Assembly (NCBI GenBank): GCA_013388895.1
Contig: JACAEK010000007.1
Location: forward strand, 1-32,933
DNA length: 32,933 bases
Source of the DNA: Candidatus Bathyarchaeota archaeon
GTDB taxonomy: Archaea; Thermoproteota; Bathyarchaeia; Bathyarchaeales; Bathycorpusculaceae
Direction of reading: 5' to 3'
In this document: one piece after another, positions 1 to 7,923 of the stretch
Layout of the letters: each line of letters begins with the position of its first letter
Numbering within the stretch: the first letter of the stretch is position 1
Notes under the pieces: generated by a model
Told to the model about the DNA's origin: nothing
What the model saw: only the letters and a program-made list of their open reading frames with translations
The model's database searches: none
Position numbers and translations under genes: made by a program

Positions 1-122
1 AGTCTCATTGAGGAATCCCCGGTTCTAAGGCTGCATGCGCTTACCCGGGGCATTTTCGCAGTTTGCCGCGCCCTTCTTCAGCGCTCAAGCCGAGCCATCC
101 TCCAGACGGCGTTGCATGTTGG
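1..122 (-). rRNA. 23S ribosomal RNA, 5' end (partial, runs off the left edge)
   Basis: Read on the minus strand, this stretch contains the block GGATGGCTCGGCTTGAGCGC followed by GCGGCAAACTGCGA and GGGGATTCCTCAATGAGACT. That is the order and spacing of the first about 110 nt of archaeal 23S rRNA (the GGTGGATTGCTCGGCTC... region and the 'GGATTTCCGAATG' region). The mature 5' end is placed near 122 by analogy with other archaeal 23S genes, which begin about 18 nt before the GGTGGAT-like motif; the exact base is uncertain. The rest of the gene lies to the left of the window. No 16S gene precedes it: the upstream side holds a divergent tRNA and protein genes. Confidence 0.85.
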
Positions 123-414
123 GCCTTTTGGCGGTGTTTGTTTGACGTTTATGGTGAATCTTTTTTTAGATAGTATGTACTGCTTCTTTGGGTATGTGCA
201 TGGTTTCATTGTGAGCTTTTTGGCTCATTCGCCTCTTCACTCCGCATCAAGGCTGATGGGGAGTTGCATCTGTTTAATGGTTTAAGCTAATGTAGCTAAA
301 ATATTTCTGAAGCGGCTTTGCGGAATATAAGTGTTGCGTTGCATGTGATAAGTGGTTTCTGATGGTCTTGTGTAGAGAATATTTTTATTTTTGTTGTTAT
401 TAGCTTAGATGTGC
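123..414. other. Intergenic region between divergent 23S rRNA and tRNA-Thr
   Basis: About 290 bases without a convincing ORF. It must hold the 23S promoter/leader on the minus strand and the tRNA-Thr promoter on the plus strand. A run of T at about 160-168 reads as an A-rich TATA-like box on the minus strand. Nothing else is recognisable; in particular there is no 16S rRNA 3' end. Confidence 0.5.
379..390 (+). promoter_or_regulatory. TATA-like box for tRNA-Thr
   Basis: An AT-only stretch (ATATTTTTATTT) lies about 25-35 nt before the tRNA 5' end, the normal position of an archaeal TATA box. Support is by position and composition only. Confidence 0.4.
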
Positions 415-487
415 GCCCCGATAGCTCAGTTGGCTAGAGCGATAGCCTTGTAAGCTGTAGGTCGCGGGTTCAAATCCCGCCCGGGGC
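415..487 (+). tRNA. tRNA-Thr (anticodon TGT)
   Basis: Complete 73-nt cloverleaf. The acceptor strand GCCCCGA faces CCGGGGC (six pairs, with an A-C mismatch at the last position). The D-stem is GCTC/GAGC, the anticodon stem ATAGC/GCTGT with loop CTTGTAA (anticodon TGT), and the T-stem GCGGG/CCCGC with loop TTCAAAT. The next base, T488, would be the discriminator; CCA is not encoded. No intron. A T-run at 490-494 could act as terminator. Confidence 0.93.
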
Positions 488-672
488 TCCTTTTTGGTTT
501 GTGTACGTGCAACAGTTTCTAGCCCCTCTATTTGAATCCTAATATGTTTTGTGAATCTGTGAAGGTGATGTTTTGGTTGGTGGAGGTCGTTTTTTGGTTT
601 TTTCTGTTTGGTTTTTGGTAGTAAAGTTTTTATGCAGTACTATCTGATTGTAGTATTGGTGTTGAGTTGGAA

Positions 673-900
673 ATGGAAGTGGTAGTAACTCGGAAGGGTC
701 AGACGACTATTCCTGCTGAGCTTAGGGTGAAGTTTAATATTGAGGAGGGTTCGCGTTTGGAGGTTGTTGAAGTTGCGGATGGGATTTTGTTTAGGCCTGT
801 GAAGTCTACGGCTGATTTGGCTGGTAGTGGCGCTAAATATGCTAGTGTTGAGGAGATGAAGCGGGTTTTGGATAGGCTTAGGGATTTGGATGCTTGCTGA
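673..900 (+). CDS. AbrB/VapB-type antitoxin, swapped-hairpin DNA-binding protein
   Basis: A 75-residue protein starting MEVVVTRKGQTTIPAELR, the classic AbrB/SpoVT N-terminal hairpin (V-T-x-K-G-Q-x-T-I-P), followed by a Glu/Gly/Leu-rich beta segment and a short helical tail that would contact the toxin. The family forms DNA-binding dimers that neutralise VapC and repress their own operon. The next gene, a PIN-domain protein, overlaps its stop by 11 nt, the usual vapBC arrangement. A TTG at 667 is in frame, but the ATG at 673 fits the family N-terminus better. Codon use is strikingly G/T-rich (GGT, GTT, TTG, CGG), unlike the A-rich genes downstream. Confidence 0.85.
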   Translation: MEVVVTRKGQTTIPAELRVKFNIEEGSRLEVVEVADGILFRPVKSTADLAGSGAKYASVEEMKRVLDRLRDLDAC

Positions 901-1282
901 CCGGCTTGTATTTGACACTCGGTTTTTTATTGAGCATTATTATAGTGGTGATAGGCGGGTTTGGGAGCGGACTCGGGCGGAGATTCGGCGTTCTCGGAAG
1001 CGTTTTGTGTCTGCGGTTGTTTTACATGAAGTCTTTTGGTTGACATTGGGTTGTGAGGGAAAGGAAACAGCGGTTTTGCGTGCAGATTTGTTAGAGAAGG
1101 ATTTTAGAATTGTTGATGTCGATGCTGAGATTGCGCGGATTTCTGCCGAGTTGCGGCATAAGTATAGGATGCGTTTGGCTGACAGTATTATTGCAGCAAC
1201 GGCTTTGGTTTTGAAGGCACAGTGCCTATCAGATGATCCGCATTTGAAGAAGATTAGAGAGATAAAGACACGATGGATATAG
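890..1282 (+). CDS. VapC-type PIN-domain ribonuclease toxin
   Basis: A 130-residue protein with the acidic PIN-domain residues in order: Asp9 (LVFDTRFF), Glu47 (VLHEVFW), Asp98 (RLADSIIAATA) and Asp115/Asp116 (LSDDPHLKKI). PIN toxins of the VapC group are Mg-dependent RNases that cut tRNA or rRNA until bound by the cognate antitoxin. It overlaps the AbrB-type antitoxin gene and so is probably translationally coupled to it. The length is normal for VapC and no catalytic acid is missing. Base composition is G/T-rich like its partner, so the pair may be a transferred module; that is inference only. Confidence 0.87.
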   Translation: MLADRLVFDTRFFIEHYYSGDRRVWERTRAEIRRSRKRFVSAVVLHEVFWLTLGCEGKETAVLRADLLEKDFRIVDVDAEIARISAELRHKYRMRLADSIIAATALVLKAQCLSDDPHLKKIREIKTRWI

Positions 1283-1306
1283 GCACTAGTTTGTTTGGCT
1301 AGAAAC

Positions 1307-1316
1307 TTTTTTATAA
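1307..1316 (+). promoter_or_regulatory. TATA-like box upstream of mce
   Basis: TTTTTTATAA sits about 50 nt before the TTG chosen as the mce start. Transcription would then begin around 1338, which excludes the more upstream TTG at 1323 and agrees with the GGGAG ribosome-binding site at 1348-1352. Confidence 0.4.
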
Positions 1317-1364
1317 CATGTTTTGAAACCTATTTGCTGTTCTGAAAGGGAGTTGAAGTATGAA

Positions 1365-1766
1365 TTGATTACTGGAATACGTCATATTGGGGTTGCTGTT
1401 AGTGATTTGGATGAAGCGATTAAGCTTTATCGCGACATTTTGGGTTTGAGACTTGAAGATGTCCGTGACGTGAAGGAAATGAAAATGCGAGTAGCTTTTT
1501 TCTCAACCAATGACAAAACAGAAATAGAGCTTATCCAACCAACAGATAATGAAACGTCACTAGCTAAATTTATTGAAAAACGTGGCGAAGGTATTCATCA
1601 TGTTGCTTTTGAAGTTGACGACATCGAATCTGCTTTGGCGATGGCCAGGACGAAGGGTTTGTTGCTAATAGATGAGAAACCTCGTGTCGGTGTCCACGGA
1701 GATAAAATTGCTTTCATTCATCCCAAAAGCACTAGAGGCGTTCTTCTCGAATTCGTCATGAAATGA
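1365..1766 (+). CDS. mce: Methylmalonyl-CoA epimerase
   Basis: A 133-residue vicinal-oxygen-chelate protein that interconverts (S)- and (R)-methylmalonyl-CoA, linking biotin-dependent carboxylation to the B12 mutase. The N-terminus ITGIRHIGVAVSDLDEAI is the family signature. Metal ligands can be assigned as His7, Gln58 (IELIQP), His79 (GIHHVAF) and Glu129 (LLEF), with the family's spacing. I chose the TTG at 1365 because it follows a GGGAG site, lies downstream of the TATA-like box and gives the usual length; an in-frame TTG at 1323 would add 14 residues. The biotin ligase, carboxyltransferases and methylmalonyl-CoA mutase lie nearby. A small hairpin (TTGCC/GGCAA, 1769-1784) follows the stop. 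Confidence 0.92.
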   Translation: MITGIRHIGVAVSDLDEAIKLYRDILGLRLEDVRDVKEMKMRVAFFSTNDKTEIELIQPTDNETSLAKFIEKRGEGIHHVAFEVDDIESALAMARTKGLLLIDEKPRVGVHGDKIAFIHPKSTRGVLLEFVMK

Positions 1767-1787
1767 TATTGCCTTATAGGGCAACAA

Positions 1788-1795
1788 CTTTAAAC
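1788..1795 (+). promoter_or_regulatory. TATA-like box before the MFS gene
   Basis: CTTTAAAC lies 24-31 nt before the GTG at 1819. At that distance transcription would start at or next to the start codon, implying a leaderless mRNA for the transporter gene. No Shine-Dalgarno is visible there, which agrees. Confidence 0.4.
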
Positions 1796-1818
1796 GTGAA
1801 CCTCTCGTAGAAATTTCT

Positions 1819-2952
1819 GTGAGTGTATGCTATTTGGCTCAAGTTAAGAATGTGCTTTTGATTCAGGTTTTGAACTCTTTTGTGGGCGGTATTTTAGGTG
1901 TAGCAGTGCCACTGATGATGAAGGCGAGAAATGTTGACGTAGTTCTCATAGGCTTCGTGTTTGCATCTATGCCATTGATTATGCAGTTAGGACGAATGTT
2001 CTTCGCCACTGTTTCAGATTTTTGGGGCAGAAAACTTTTCTTTGTCTCTAATGGCATGTTAGGCGTTATTTCTGGATTAATCTATTATGCGGCGCATTCA
2101 CCATTGGAATTTTTGTTCGGCAAAGTCATGGAAGGCACCAAAGAAGGTAGCTTGTGGGCTGTTAATCGGGCTTATCTTTTGGAGAAGAATGGGGGTCATT
2201 GGCGGATTCTGGTCTATTTGCGGACAGTTGCCTACGTGGCTTACGCCCTAGGAAGCCTAATTGCAGGTTTTTTGATTGTCTGGTTTTTGTTTGAAGGAAC
2301 GATGCTTACTTGTACATTGCTCAGCGTCTTTGTGCTTTTGTTGGCTTTGTTATTAGCTGCTGAGAAACGAGGGCAATTCAACATGGCGAAGGCTTTACGA
2401 TTTCTAGATTTCAGAAAGAAAACTAGAGTGTTCAAGATTTTTCTGGTTTTATTTTTTGTTATGGGCGTATCTTTCGGTTTTGTCGGTGGCTATGTTGTTA
2501 CTCTGTTTTTGGACGAAGTTGGATTTAACGTGGAAGAAATCGGATTAATTCTTGGCATAGAAATCCTCGTAGCTGGCTTGTTTTCGTATCTCTTTGCTAA
2601 GACCACTAGGATGCGGGAGCTCACACTTTTGAGCGGCATTTTGTTTTCGATTACGCTTTTTCTTCTCGGATTCACAGGTTGGATTTTGGCGGCTGCACTT
2701 CTAATTTTATTTGGTGTTGTTCAAGGCATGGCTAGCATCGGTCAAGAAGGAATTTTGTCCATAATCAGCGATAAGGAATCCTACGGAACCGATATTGGTT
2801 TGCTAATGATGGGACTACACTTGGGCGAGGCATTCAGCCTAGCCTTATCAGGCGTTCTTATTGCACTGTGGGGTTTCGCCGCACCGTTTATGCTTGCTGC
2901 ATCTATGTATGCTATTTTTTACGTAGGCACATATATGCTCTTGAAAGAGTAG
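1819..2952 (+). CDS. Major facilitator superfamily transporter
   Basis: A 377-residue, very hydrophobic protein with about ten to twelve predicted membrane segments. The MFS motif A is present in the loop after the second helix (SDFWGRKLFF), with acidic and basic residues in the expected places. The substrate cannot be read from the sequence; drug-efflux and metabolite exporters share this form. It starts with GTG, probably on a leaderless transcript. It lies between the epimerase and biotin ligase genes on the same strand, so a role in export or import linked to propionate or biotin metabolism is possible but unproven. Confidence 0.85.
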   Translation: MSVCYLAQVKNVLLIQVLNSFVGGILGVAVPLMMKARNVDVVLIGFVFASMPLIMQLGRMFFATVSDFWGRKLFFVSNGMLGVISGLIYYAAHSPLEFLFGKVMEGTKEGSLWAVNRAYLLEKNGGHWRILVYLRTVAYVAYALGSLIAGFLIVWFLFEGTMLTCTLLSVFVLLLALLLAAEKRGQFNMAKALRFLDFRKKTRVFKIFLVLFFVMGVSFGFVGGYVVTLFLDEVGFNVEEIGLILGIEILVAGLFSYLFAKTTRMRELTLLSGILFSITLFLLGFTGWILAAALLILFGVVQGMASIGQEGILSIISDKESYGTDIGLLMMGLHLGEAFSLALSGVLIALWGFAAPFMLAASMYAIFYVGTYMLLKE

Positions 2953-2988
2953 TCATACAAGAGTCAATCTGAAAGGCGTTGGGCGAAT

Positions 2989-3765
2989 ATGAATGTGAAT
3001 ATGCTGCAAGAAGGCTTACGCACTAAACAGTTTGGCAAACGCATAGTTTTTCTGCATGAAGTAGGCTCGACGAATGATTGTGCCAAAGAGTTAGCGGGCT
3101 ATGACGCTGAAGAGGGAACAGTTGTGATAGCGGAAACGCAGACAGCAGGACGCGGAAGACTTGGACGAGAGTGGATCTCACCAAAAGGCGGACTATACTT
3201 CTCCGTCATTCTAAGACCCAAAATCAGTGCCAGCGAAGCTGTCAAGCTCGTGTTTGTAGCCGGCTTGGCTGTTGCGAAGGTTTTGAATGAAGTCTATGAG
3301 CTTAAAGTGGAAACTAAGTGGCCAAATGATGTGCTGATAAAAGGAAAGAAAATCTGCGGGATTTTAGCTGAAACAAATACGATCAGTGAAAAAGTCAATT
3401 ACGCCATAATAGGCGTGGGCGTAAACGCAAACTTCAATGTCGAAAAAGCCTTGCTGAAAGAGCTTGTGAAAACTGCAACTTCGCTGGAAGATGAGCTTGG
3501 AAAAAAAATTCGCGTCGAAGAATTATTTAAGACGCTGATGGAAAAGCTAGAAACTCTATACTTCTTGCTTTTGAAAGAAGGTTCTGCTCCCATTCTGAGC
3601 GAATGGAAAAAGCATGCTGACTTTCTTGGTAAAAGGGTAGAAGTAACTATCGGCGATAAGAAATTTAGTGGCATGGCTGTGGACGTAGGTGTTGATGGTT
3701 CATTGATTTTGAAGCAAGAGAACGGTTCGGTGAAGCTTGTTTCCGGAGATCTCGTATTAATTTAG
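2989..3765 (+). CDS. birA: Biotin--[carboxylase] protein ligase (BirA, no HTH domain)
   Basis: A 258-residue enzyme that makes biotinyl-5'-AMP and attaches biotin to the lysine of the carrier protein. Visible motifs are HEVGSTND (residues 23-30), the biotinyl-AMP loop GRGRLGREW (54-62) and KWPNDV (110-115), followed by the GK(K)ICGILAE segment. The C-terminal SH3-like domain is present (KRVEVTIGDKKFSG). There is no N-terminal winged helix, so it is the monofunctional, non-repressor type. Its target is presumably the biotin carrier protein encoded at 9474-10022. An in-frame ATG at 3001 is an alternative start. Confidence 0.93.
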   Translation: MNVNMLQEGLRTKQFGKRIVFLHEVGSTNDCAKELAGYDAEEGTVVIAETQTAGRGRLGREWISPKGGLYFSVILRPKISASEAVKLVFVAGLAVAKVLNEVYELKVETKWPNDVLIKGKKICGILAETNTISEKVNYAIIGVGVNANFNVEKALLKELVKTATSLEDELGKKIRVEELFKTLMEKLETLYFLLLKEGSAPILSEWKKHADFLGKRVEVTIGDKKFSGMAVDVGVDGSLILKQENGSVKLVSGDLVLI

Positions 3766-3914
3766 CAGGAAAATGGGCGCAAATTCGTGTTTTTATGCTT
3801 TTATCGGACGTTTGCTCGTTGATTTCGGGTTTTTAATGAAGTTTTGAAACGCAAATCATATTAATGAAGAAGAAATACTAATGCACTGCTCAAAACCGAA
3901 TCAAGTGGTTCAAC

Positions 3915-5324
3915 ATGAAAAAGGCAAGATTTGCATTATCCATCTTGGTCTTGTTATTGGCTATCGTATCAGTACAGCAAGTAAACCTTCCAACCGTTAA
4001 GGCTTCTCCATTACATCTAGGCAACTTAGTCCTCAACGGTAACAATGTTACTATAATTGAAGGCTATTATGACATCAATGGCAGCATGATTGTTGAAGAG
4101 AATGCAACTCTGATTTTGAGAAATGCTTATGTGAATTTCACGCAATCTGCAGATCGTCAATTCAATTTGACTTTGCGTAATCCAGCTGATGGCAATCCGC
4201 GTCTTATAGTAGAAAACGCTACTGTAGATGCGAATGGCTGCGATTTCTTTATGAGCCTTTATGGAAACAGCACAGGTTCAATAGAAATGCTTAACACTGT
4301 AGGGTCAATTTGGCTGCGCACTCTTGATGATGCTTCTGTGTCTGTTTCAGATTCCTTCGTTTACTTCATTCACGCCTTCGGCACTTCCAACTTTGACCTG
4401 TCAAATTCAATGTCCTACGCAACTCACATCTATGAAGATGCAAGCTTTGAAGCACACAACTGCACAATCAATATTCTTTCCGGTCACGACGACGTCGACG
4501 TATATGTCTCTAACTGCACGATCTCAGGATACATTGCTATTTACGCGTCTTCCACAAACTGCACGATTGATGAACTTAAGCCAGGCTACTTCGGCTATTG
4601 GGATTTTAGACTTAACTGTTCAGTGACTGTCACTGTTGGTGGCGAAGCTCCAAACTTTACAGTCGTAGACTCGCATGTCGATCTTTGGAGTCTAAGCCTT
4701 GAAAATAACTCTAACGCGACAATATCCAACTCGTCATTGGATTTCATTTTCATCTACGATTCTACGATTGTCTCGGCTTACAATTTAACAGTCACTTATG
4801 CCATAAGGAGCTATCAAAATTCTAGGTTCTATGCTTACAATTCTTCAACAAACTACGCATATTCTTACGATAACTCGGAGATGTGGGTCATAAATTCGAT
4901 GGCGAACTATGGTGAAAATCAAGATCAGTCTAGGACTTATATTTGCTGGTATCTTGATGCGCATGTTGTAGATATGAACAGCGACGATGTTCCGTACGCA
5001 AACGTGACAGCTAACTATCAGAATGGAACAGTTGCATATTCATATTTGGCAGATGCAGTTGGCTGGGCGAAATTCATTCTGGTTCAATTGATGACTAACA
5101 ATACGAGTGTATATCCTTATGGAGACTACACTGTGATAGCGACTTATGCCTCGCATTCGGCAAACGCGACGATTGACATGACAGAGAATAAGCAGGTTAC
5201 TCTAATGTTGGAAGACTTCGTAATCCCAGAATTCTCACAATTCTTCATTATATCATTGCTAATCATAACAACGCTACTGGCAATAACATACAAAAGAAAA
5301 CACCTACTCCACACCAAAAATTAA
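3915..5324 (+). CDS. Secreted, Asn-glycosylation-rich beta-helix-like surface protein with PEF-CTERM-like tail
   Basis: A 469-residue protein of unknown specific function. It has an N-terminal signal peptide ([20 protein letters not shown]...), a long Ser/Asn/Thr-rich body of short beta-strand repeats typical of parallel beta-helix or right-handed-helix repeats, and about twenty N-x-S/T sequons. The C-terminus is VIPEF followed by a hydrophobic helix and a basic end ([12 protein letters not shown]), which matches the archaeal PEF-CTERM sorting signal handled by archaeosortases. The sugar dehydrogenase at 28918-30504 ends the same way. It is probably anchored outside the cell membrane. It starts at ATG and is followed by a C-then-T run at 5325-5340. 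Its place within the propionate block may be accidental. Confidence 0.8.
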   Translation: MKKARFALSILVLLLAIVSVQQVNLPTVKASPLHLGNLVLNGNNVTIIEGYYDINGSMIVEENATLILRNAYVNFTQSADRQFNLTLRNPADGNPRLIVENATVDANGCDFFMSLYGNSTGSIEMLNTVGSIWLRTLDDASVSVSDSFVYFIHAFGTSNFDLSNSMSYATHIYEDASFEAHNCTINILSGHDDVDVYVSNCTISGYIAIYASSTNCTIDELKPGYFGYWDFRLNCSVTVTVGGEAPNFTVVDSHVDLWSLSLENNSNATISNSSLDFIFIYDSTIVSAYNLTVTYAIRSYQNSRFYAYNSSTNYAYSYDNSEMWVINSMANYGENQDQSRTYICWYLDAHVVDMNSDDVPYANVTANYQNGTVAYSYLADAVGWAKFILVQLMTNNTSVYPYGDYTVIATYASHSANATIDMTENKQVTLMLEDFVIPEFSQFFIISLLIITTLLAITYKRKHLLHTKN

Positions 5325-5340
5325 CCCCTTTTTTCCTTTC
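5325..5340 (+). terminator. T-rich terminator-like tract
   Basis: CCCC then TTTTTT and CCTTTC directly follow the stop of the surface-protein gene, a typical archaeal T-rich termination signal. Assigned by composition only. Confidence 0.35.
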
Positions 5341-5416
5341 AAAACAGCGTGTATTCTCCAGAGATTCTAAATATTTGTTGATGCATTATACTCTTTCACA
5401 ATTTGAGGTAATCACA

Positions 5417-6985
5417 ATGCCCACAACTAAAGAGCCGAGTGTTGATGAGAAAATTAAACGATTACACGAATTAAACGAGCAAGCTAAACTTAGCGGCGGA
5501 CAAAAACGCATAGAAGAACAACATGCTAAGGGTAAGTTGACAGCCCGCGAACGCATCGACTTGCTATTAGATCCAGGCAGTTTCAACGAACTTGACCGCT
5601 TTGTTGTGCATCAATGCATGGAATTCGGCATGCAAGACCGAAAATTCCTCGGCGATGGTGTCGTAACAGGCTACGGCACAATCGACGGCAGACTCGTTTA
5701 TGTATTTAGTCAGGACTTCACCGTTTTCGGCGGTTCACTCGGAGAAATGTTCGCAAAAAAAGTCTGCAAACTGATGGACTTAGCTCTGAAAACAGGCGCG
5801 CCAGTCATAGGCTTAAACGATAGTGGAGGCGCACGCATCCAAGAAGGCGTCGTAAGCCTAGCAGGCTACGGCGACATATTCTTCCGCAACGTCATCAGTT
5901 CTGGTGTGGTTCCCCAGATAAGCGCGGTGATGGGACCATGTGCAGGCGGCGCTGTATATTCGCCAGCAATGACAGACTTCATAATTATGGTAGACAAAAC
6001 ATCGCACATGTTTATCACTGGTCCAGACGTGGTCAAAGCTGCATTAGGACAAGAAGTATCGTTTGAAGAGCTTGGGGGGGCTATGGTGCATAGCACAGCT
6101 AGTGGTGTTGCGCATTTTATCGCAAAAGACGAGCAACATTGCATTCAGCTAATTCGAAAGCTGTTAAGCTACCTGCCGTCTAACTATTTGGAAGACCCGC
6201 CTGTAATAGCGTCAACAGATGACCCGAACCGCACAGACGAAGGCTTAGTGCACATAATTCCAGATGACCCGGACAAGCCATATGACGTAAAAGAAATAAT
6301 AACACGAATAGTTGACAACAACGAGTTCTTCGAAATCCAACCTCTATGGGCTCAGAACATCGTTATAGGTTTTGCACGCTTAAACGGTAAGCCAGTCGGC
6401 ATAGTAGCCAACCAGCCCATGCATTACGCTGGAGCGTTAGACATAAACAGCAGCATGAAAGCAGGACGGTTCATACGCTTCTGTGACAGCTTCAACATTC
6501 CAATAATCACATTCGTCGACGTTCCAGGATTCTTGCCAGGCACAGATCAAGAACACGGTGGCATAATCAAGCATGGCTCCAAACTATTATACGCTTATTG
6601 CGAAGCTACGGTGCCAAAAATCACCACAATTTTGCGCAAGGATTATGGCGGAGCATACGACGTCATGGGCAGCAAGCATTCAGGTGCAGACATAAACTAT
6701 GCGTGGCCAACTGCCGAAATCGCTGTCATGGGACCGCACTGCGCCATAAACATAATTTTCCGCAAAGAAATCGCCGAAGCCTCAGACCCAGAACAAAAGC
6801 GCAAGGAGCTTGTCAGCGATTATCGGCAGAAATTTGCCAGTCCATACATTGCTGCGCAGAAAGGCTACATAGACGAAGTCATAGAACCCGCCGAAACCAG
6901 ACCGAAACTCATAAGCGCACTAGAATCGCTTGCAACGAAACGTGAACCGCGCCCAAGCAGAAAACACGGAAACATACCACTATAA
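5417..6985 (+). CDS. pccB: Acyl-CoA carboxylase carboxyltransferase (PccB / methylmalonyl-CoA decarboxylase alpha / transcarboxylase 12S type)
   Basis: A 522-residue crotonase-fold carboxyltransferase that moves CO2 between biotin and an acyl-CoA, here most likely propionyl-CoA/methylmalonyl-CoA. The N-terminal half carries [10 protein letters not shown] (135-144) and the oxyanion-hole segment [12 protein letters not shown] (173-184). The C-terminal half carries VDVPGFLPG and [11 protein letters not shown]. The length is normal for the fused beta subunit. I chose ATG 5417, 7 nt after a GAGGT ribosome-binding site; the ORF can be read 14 codons further upstream. Downstream on the same strand are a PycB/5S-type gene and a biotin carrier. 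Without a biotin carboxylase nearby, it could serve propionyl-CoA carboxylase (partner elsewhere) or a transcarboxylase. Confidence 0.93.
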   Translation: MPTTKEPSVDEKIKRLHELNEQAKLSGGQKRIEEQHAKGKLTARERIDLLLDPGSFNELDRFVVHQCMEFGMQDRKFLGDGVVTGYGTIDGRLVYVFSQDFTVFGGSLGEMFAKKVCKLMDLALKTGAPVIGLNDSGGARIQEGVVSLAGYGDIFFRNVISSGVVPQISAVMGPCAGGAVYSPAMTDFIIMVDKTSHMFITGPDVVKAALGQEVSFEELGGAMVHSTASGVAHFIAKDEQHCIQLIRKLLSYLPSNYLEDPPVIASTDDPNRTDEGLVHIIPDDPDKPYDVKEIITRIVDNNEFFEIQPLWAQNIVIGFARLNGKPVGIVANQPMHYAGALDINSSMKAGRFIRFCDSFNIPIITFVDVPGFLPGTDQEHGGIIKHGSKLLYAYCEATVPKITTILRKDYGGAYDVMGSKHSGADINYAWPTAEIAVMGPHCAINIIFRKEIAEASDPEQKRKELVSDYRQKFASPYIAAQKGYIDEVIEPAETRPKLISALESLATKREPRPSRKHGNIPL

Positions 6986-7032
6986 ACACAAAACAGCACA
7001 GCAAGTAAGAATCTTCTAATGAAGGAACAAGA

Positions 7033-7854
7033 ATGAGAAAAAGCCAGTTACCGCCAATCACAAAAAGTAGACTAATGGCCGATTTTAAAAAACTTGGAAC
7101 AGAATCTGGCGATACGATTATGCTCCACGCTTCGGTAAAAGCAATAGGTTGGATAGTAGGCGGTCCAGACATTGTAATTCAAGCACTGCTAGACGTATTG
7201 GGCGCTGATGGGACATTAACAATGTACGTAGGATGGGAAGATTCGCCATATCGTCTTGAGAAGTGGAATGAAGAATGGCAACAAGCGTATTTGAAAGAGT
7301 GCCCGCCTTTTGATCCGAAAATGTCCCGTGCACATAGAAAGTGGAGCATACTGACCGAATATCTACGCACATGGCCTGGAGCTTATCGTAGCAACCACCC
7401 TGAAGCCTCTTGTGCTGCAGTAGGTGCGCGGGCTAAATGGCTAACTGAAAATCATCCACTCCAATACGGATATGGACCAGGCTCGCCCTTAGCTAAACTA
7501 TGCGAGGCAAAGGGCAAAGTGCTGCTTCTTGGCGCACCTTTCGACACTATTACGCTTCTGCATTACTCTGAGAACTTGGCTAAAGTTTCCAACAAGCGCA
7601 CCGTGCGCTATAAGATGCCGATTTTACGTGATGGAAAACGTGTATTGGTTGAGATTGAGGAGTTTGACACTTGCGGAAGCATACTGCCAAATGCAGAAGA
7701 ATATTTCAAAATCATTCCATGCGAGTTTCTGTCTTTTGGTAAGGGTATTTCAGGTAAAATAGGAAACGCCCAGTCATATCTTTTTGATGCAAATGAACTC
7801 GTCAATTTTGCTGTGCAATGGCTTGAAAGAAAATATGGAAAGCCACCACTATAG
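7033..7854 (+). CDS. AAC(3)-family (aminoglycoside N3'-acetyltransferase-like) protein
   Basis: A 273-residue member of the antibiotic-acetyltransferase fold. Key segments are the N-terminal LHASVKAIGWIVGGPD (31-46), RSNHPEASCAAVG (119-131), YGYGPGSPLAKL (145-155) and LLHYSE with His177, which corresponds to the family's active-site His. The family uses acetyl-CoA to modify amines; many genomic members have no known antibiotic substrate and some act on other amines or CoA/peptide compounds. It lies between the two carboxyltransferase genes, 47 nt after pccB, so a metabolic rather than resistance role is plausible. Its TAG stop is in the same frame as the following pycB, with no other stop between them. 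Confidence 0.82.
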   Translation: MRKSQLPPITKSRLMADFKKLGTESGDTIMLHASVKAIGWIVGGPDIVIQALLDVLGADGTLTMYVGWEDSPYRLEKWNEEWQQAYLKECPPFDPKMSRAHRKWSILTEYLRTWPGAYRSNHPEASCAAVGARAKWLTENHPLQYGYGPGSPLAKLCEAKGKVLLLGAPFDTITLLHYSENLAKVSNKRTVRYKMPILRDGKRVLVEIEEFDTCGSILPNAEEYFKIIPCEFLSFGKGISGKIGNAQSYLFDANELVNFAVQWLERKYGKPPL

Positions 7855-7897
7855 ATTAATACCGCTTCACTACCCTTTTCTAATCTCAAGTTCAATG

Positions 7898-7914
7898 TAT
7901 ATATAAGGGAGGGG
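7898..7914 (+). promoter_or_regulatory. TATA-like box fused to a strong Shine-Dalgarno-like sequence before pycB
   Basis: TATATATAA (7898-7906) is directly followed by GGGAGGGG (7907-7914). The first would place a transcription start near 7926-7930. The second is an excellent ribosome-binding site 9 nt before ACG 7924. Both cannot serve the same transcript: if the TATA box is used, the purine tract is not transcribed. Which one works is open. Confidence 0.4.
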
Positions 7915-7923
7915 CTAGTCGCC

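Noticed and set aside
1769-1784. TTGCC/GGCAA hairpin after mce as an operator
   Set aside because: Only five base pairs; could be chance or a weak terminator.
4324-4626. 100-codon plus-strand ORF inside the surface-protein gene
   Set aside because: Out-of-frame shadow of the signal-peptide-bearing gene, with Ser/Thr/Cys-rich text and no family features.
7852-7854. TAG as a pyrrolysine or readthrough codon fusing the acetyltransferase to PycB
   Set aside because: The frame is open, but the link contains a TATA-like box and a ribosome-binding-like tract, and no evidence of pyrrolysine genes is in the window; kept only as an alternative in the pycB finding.
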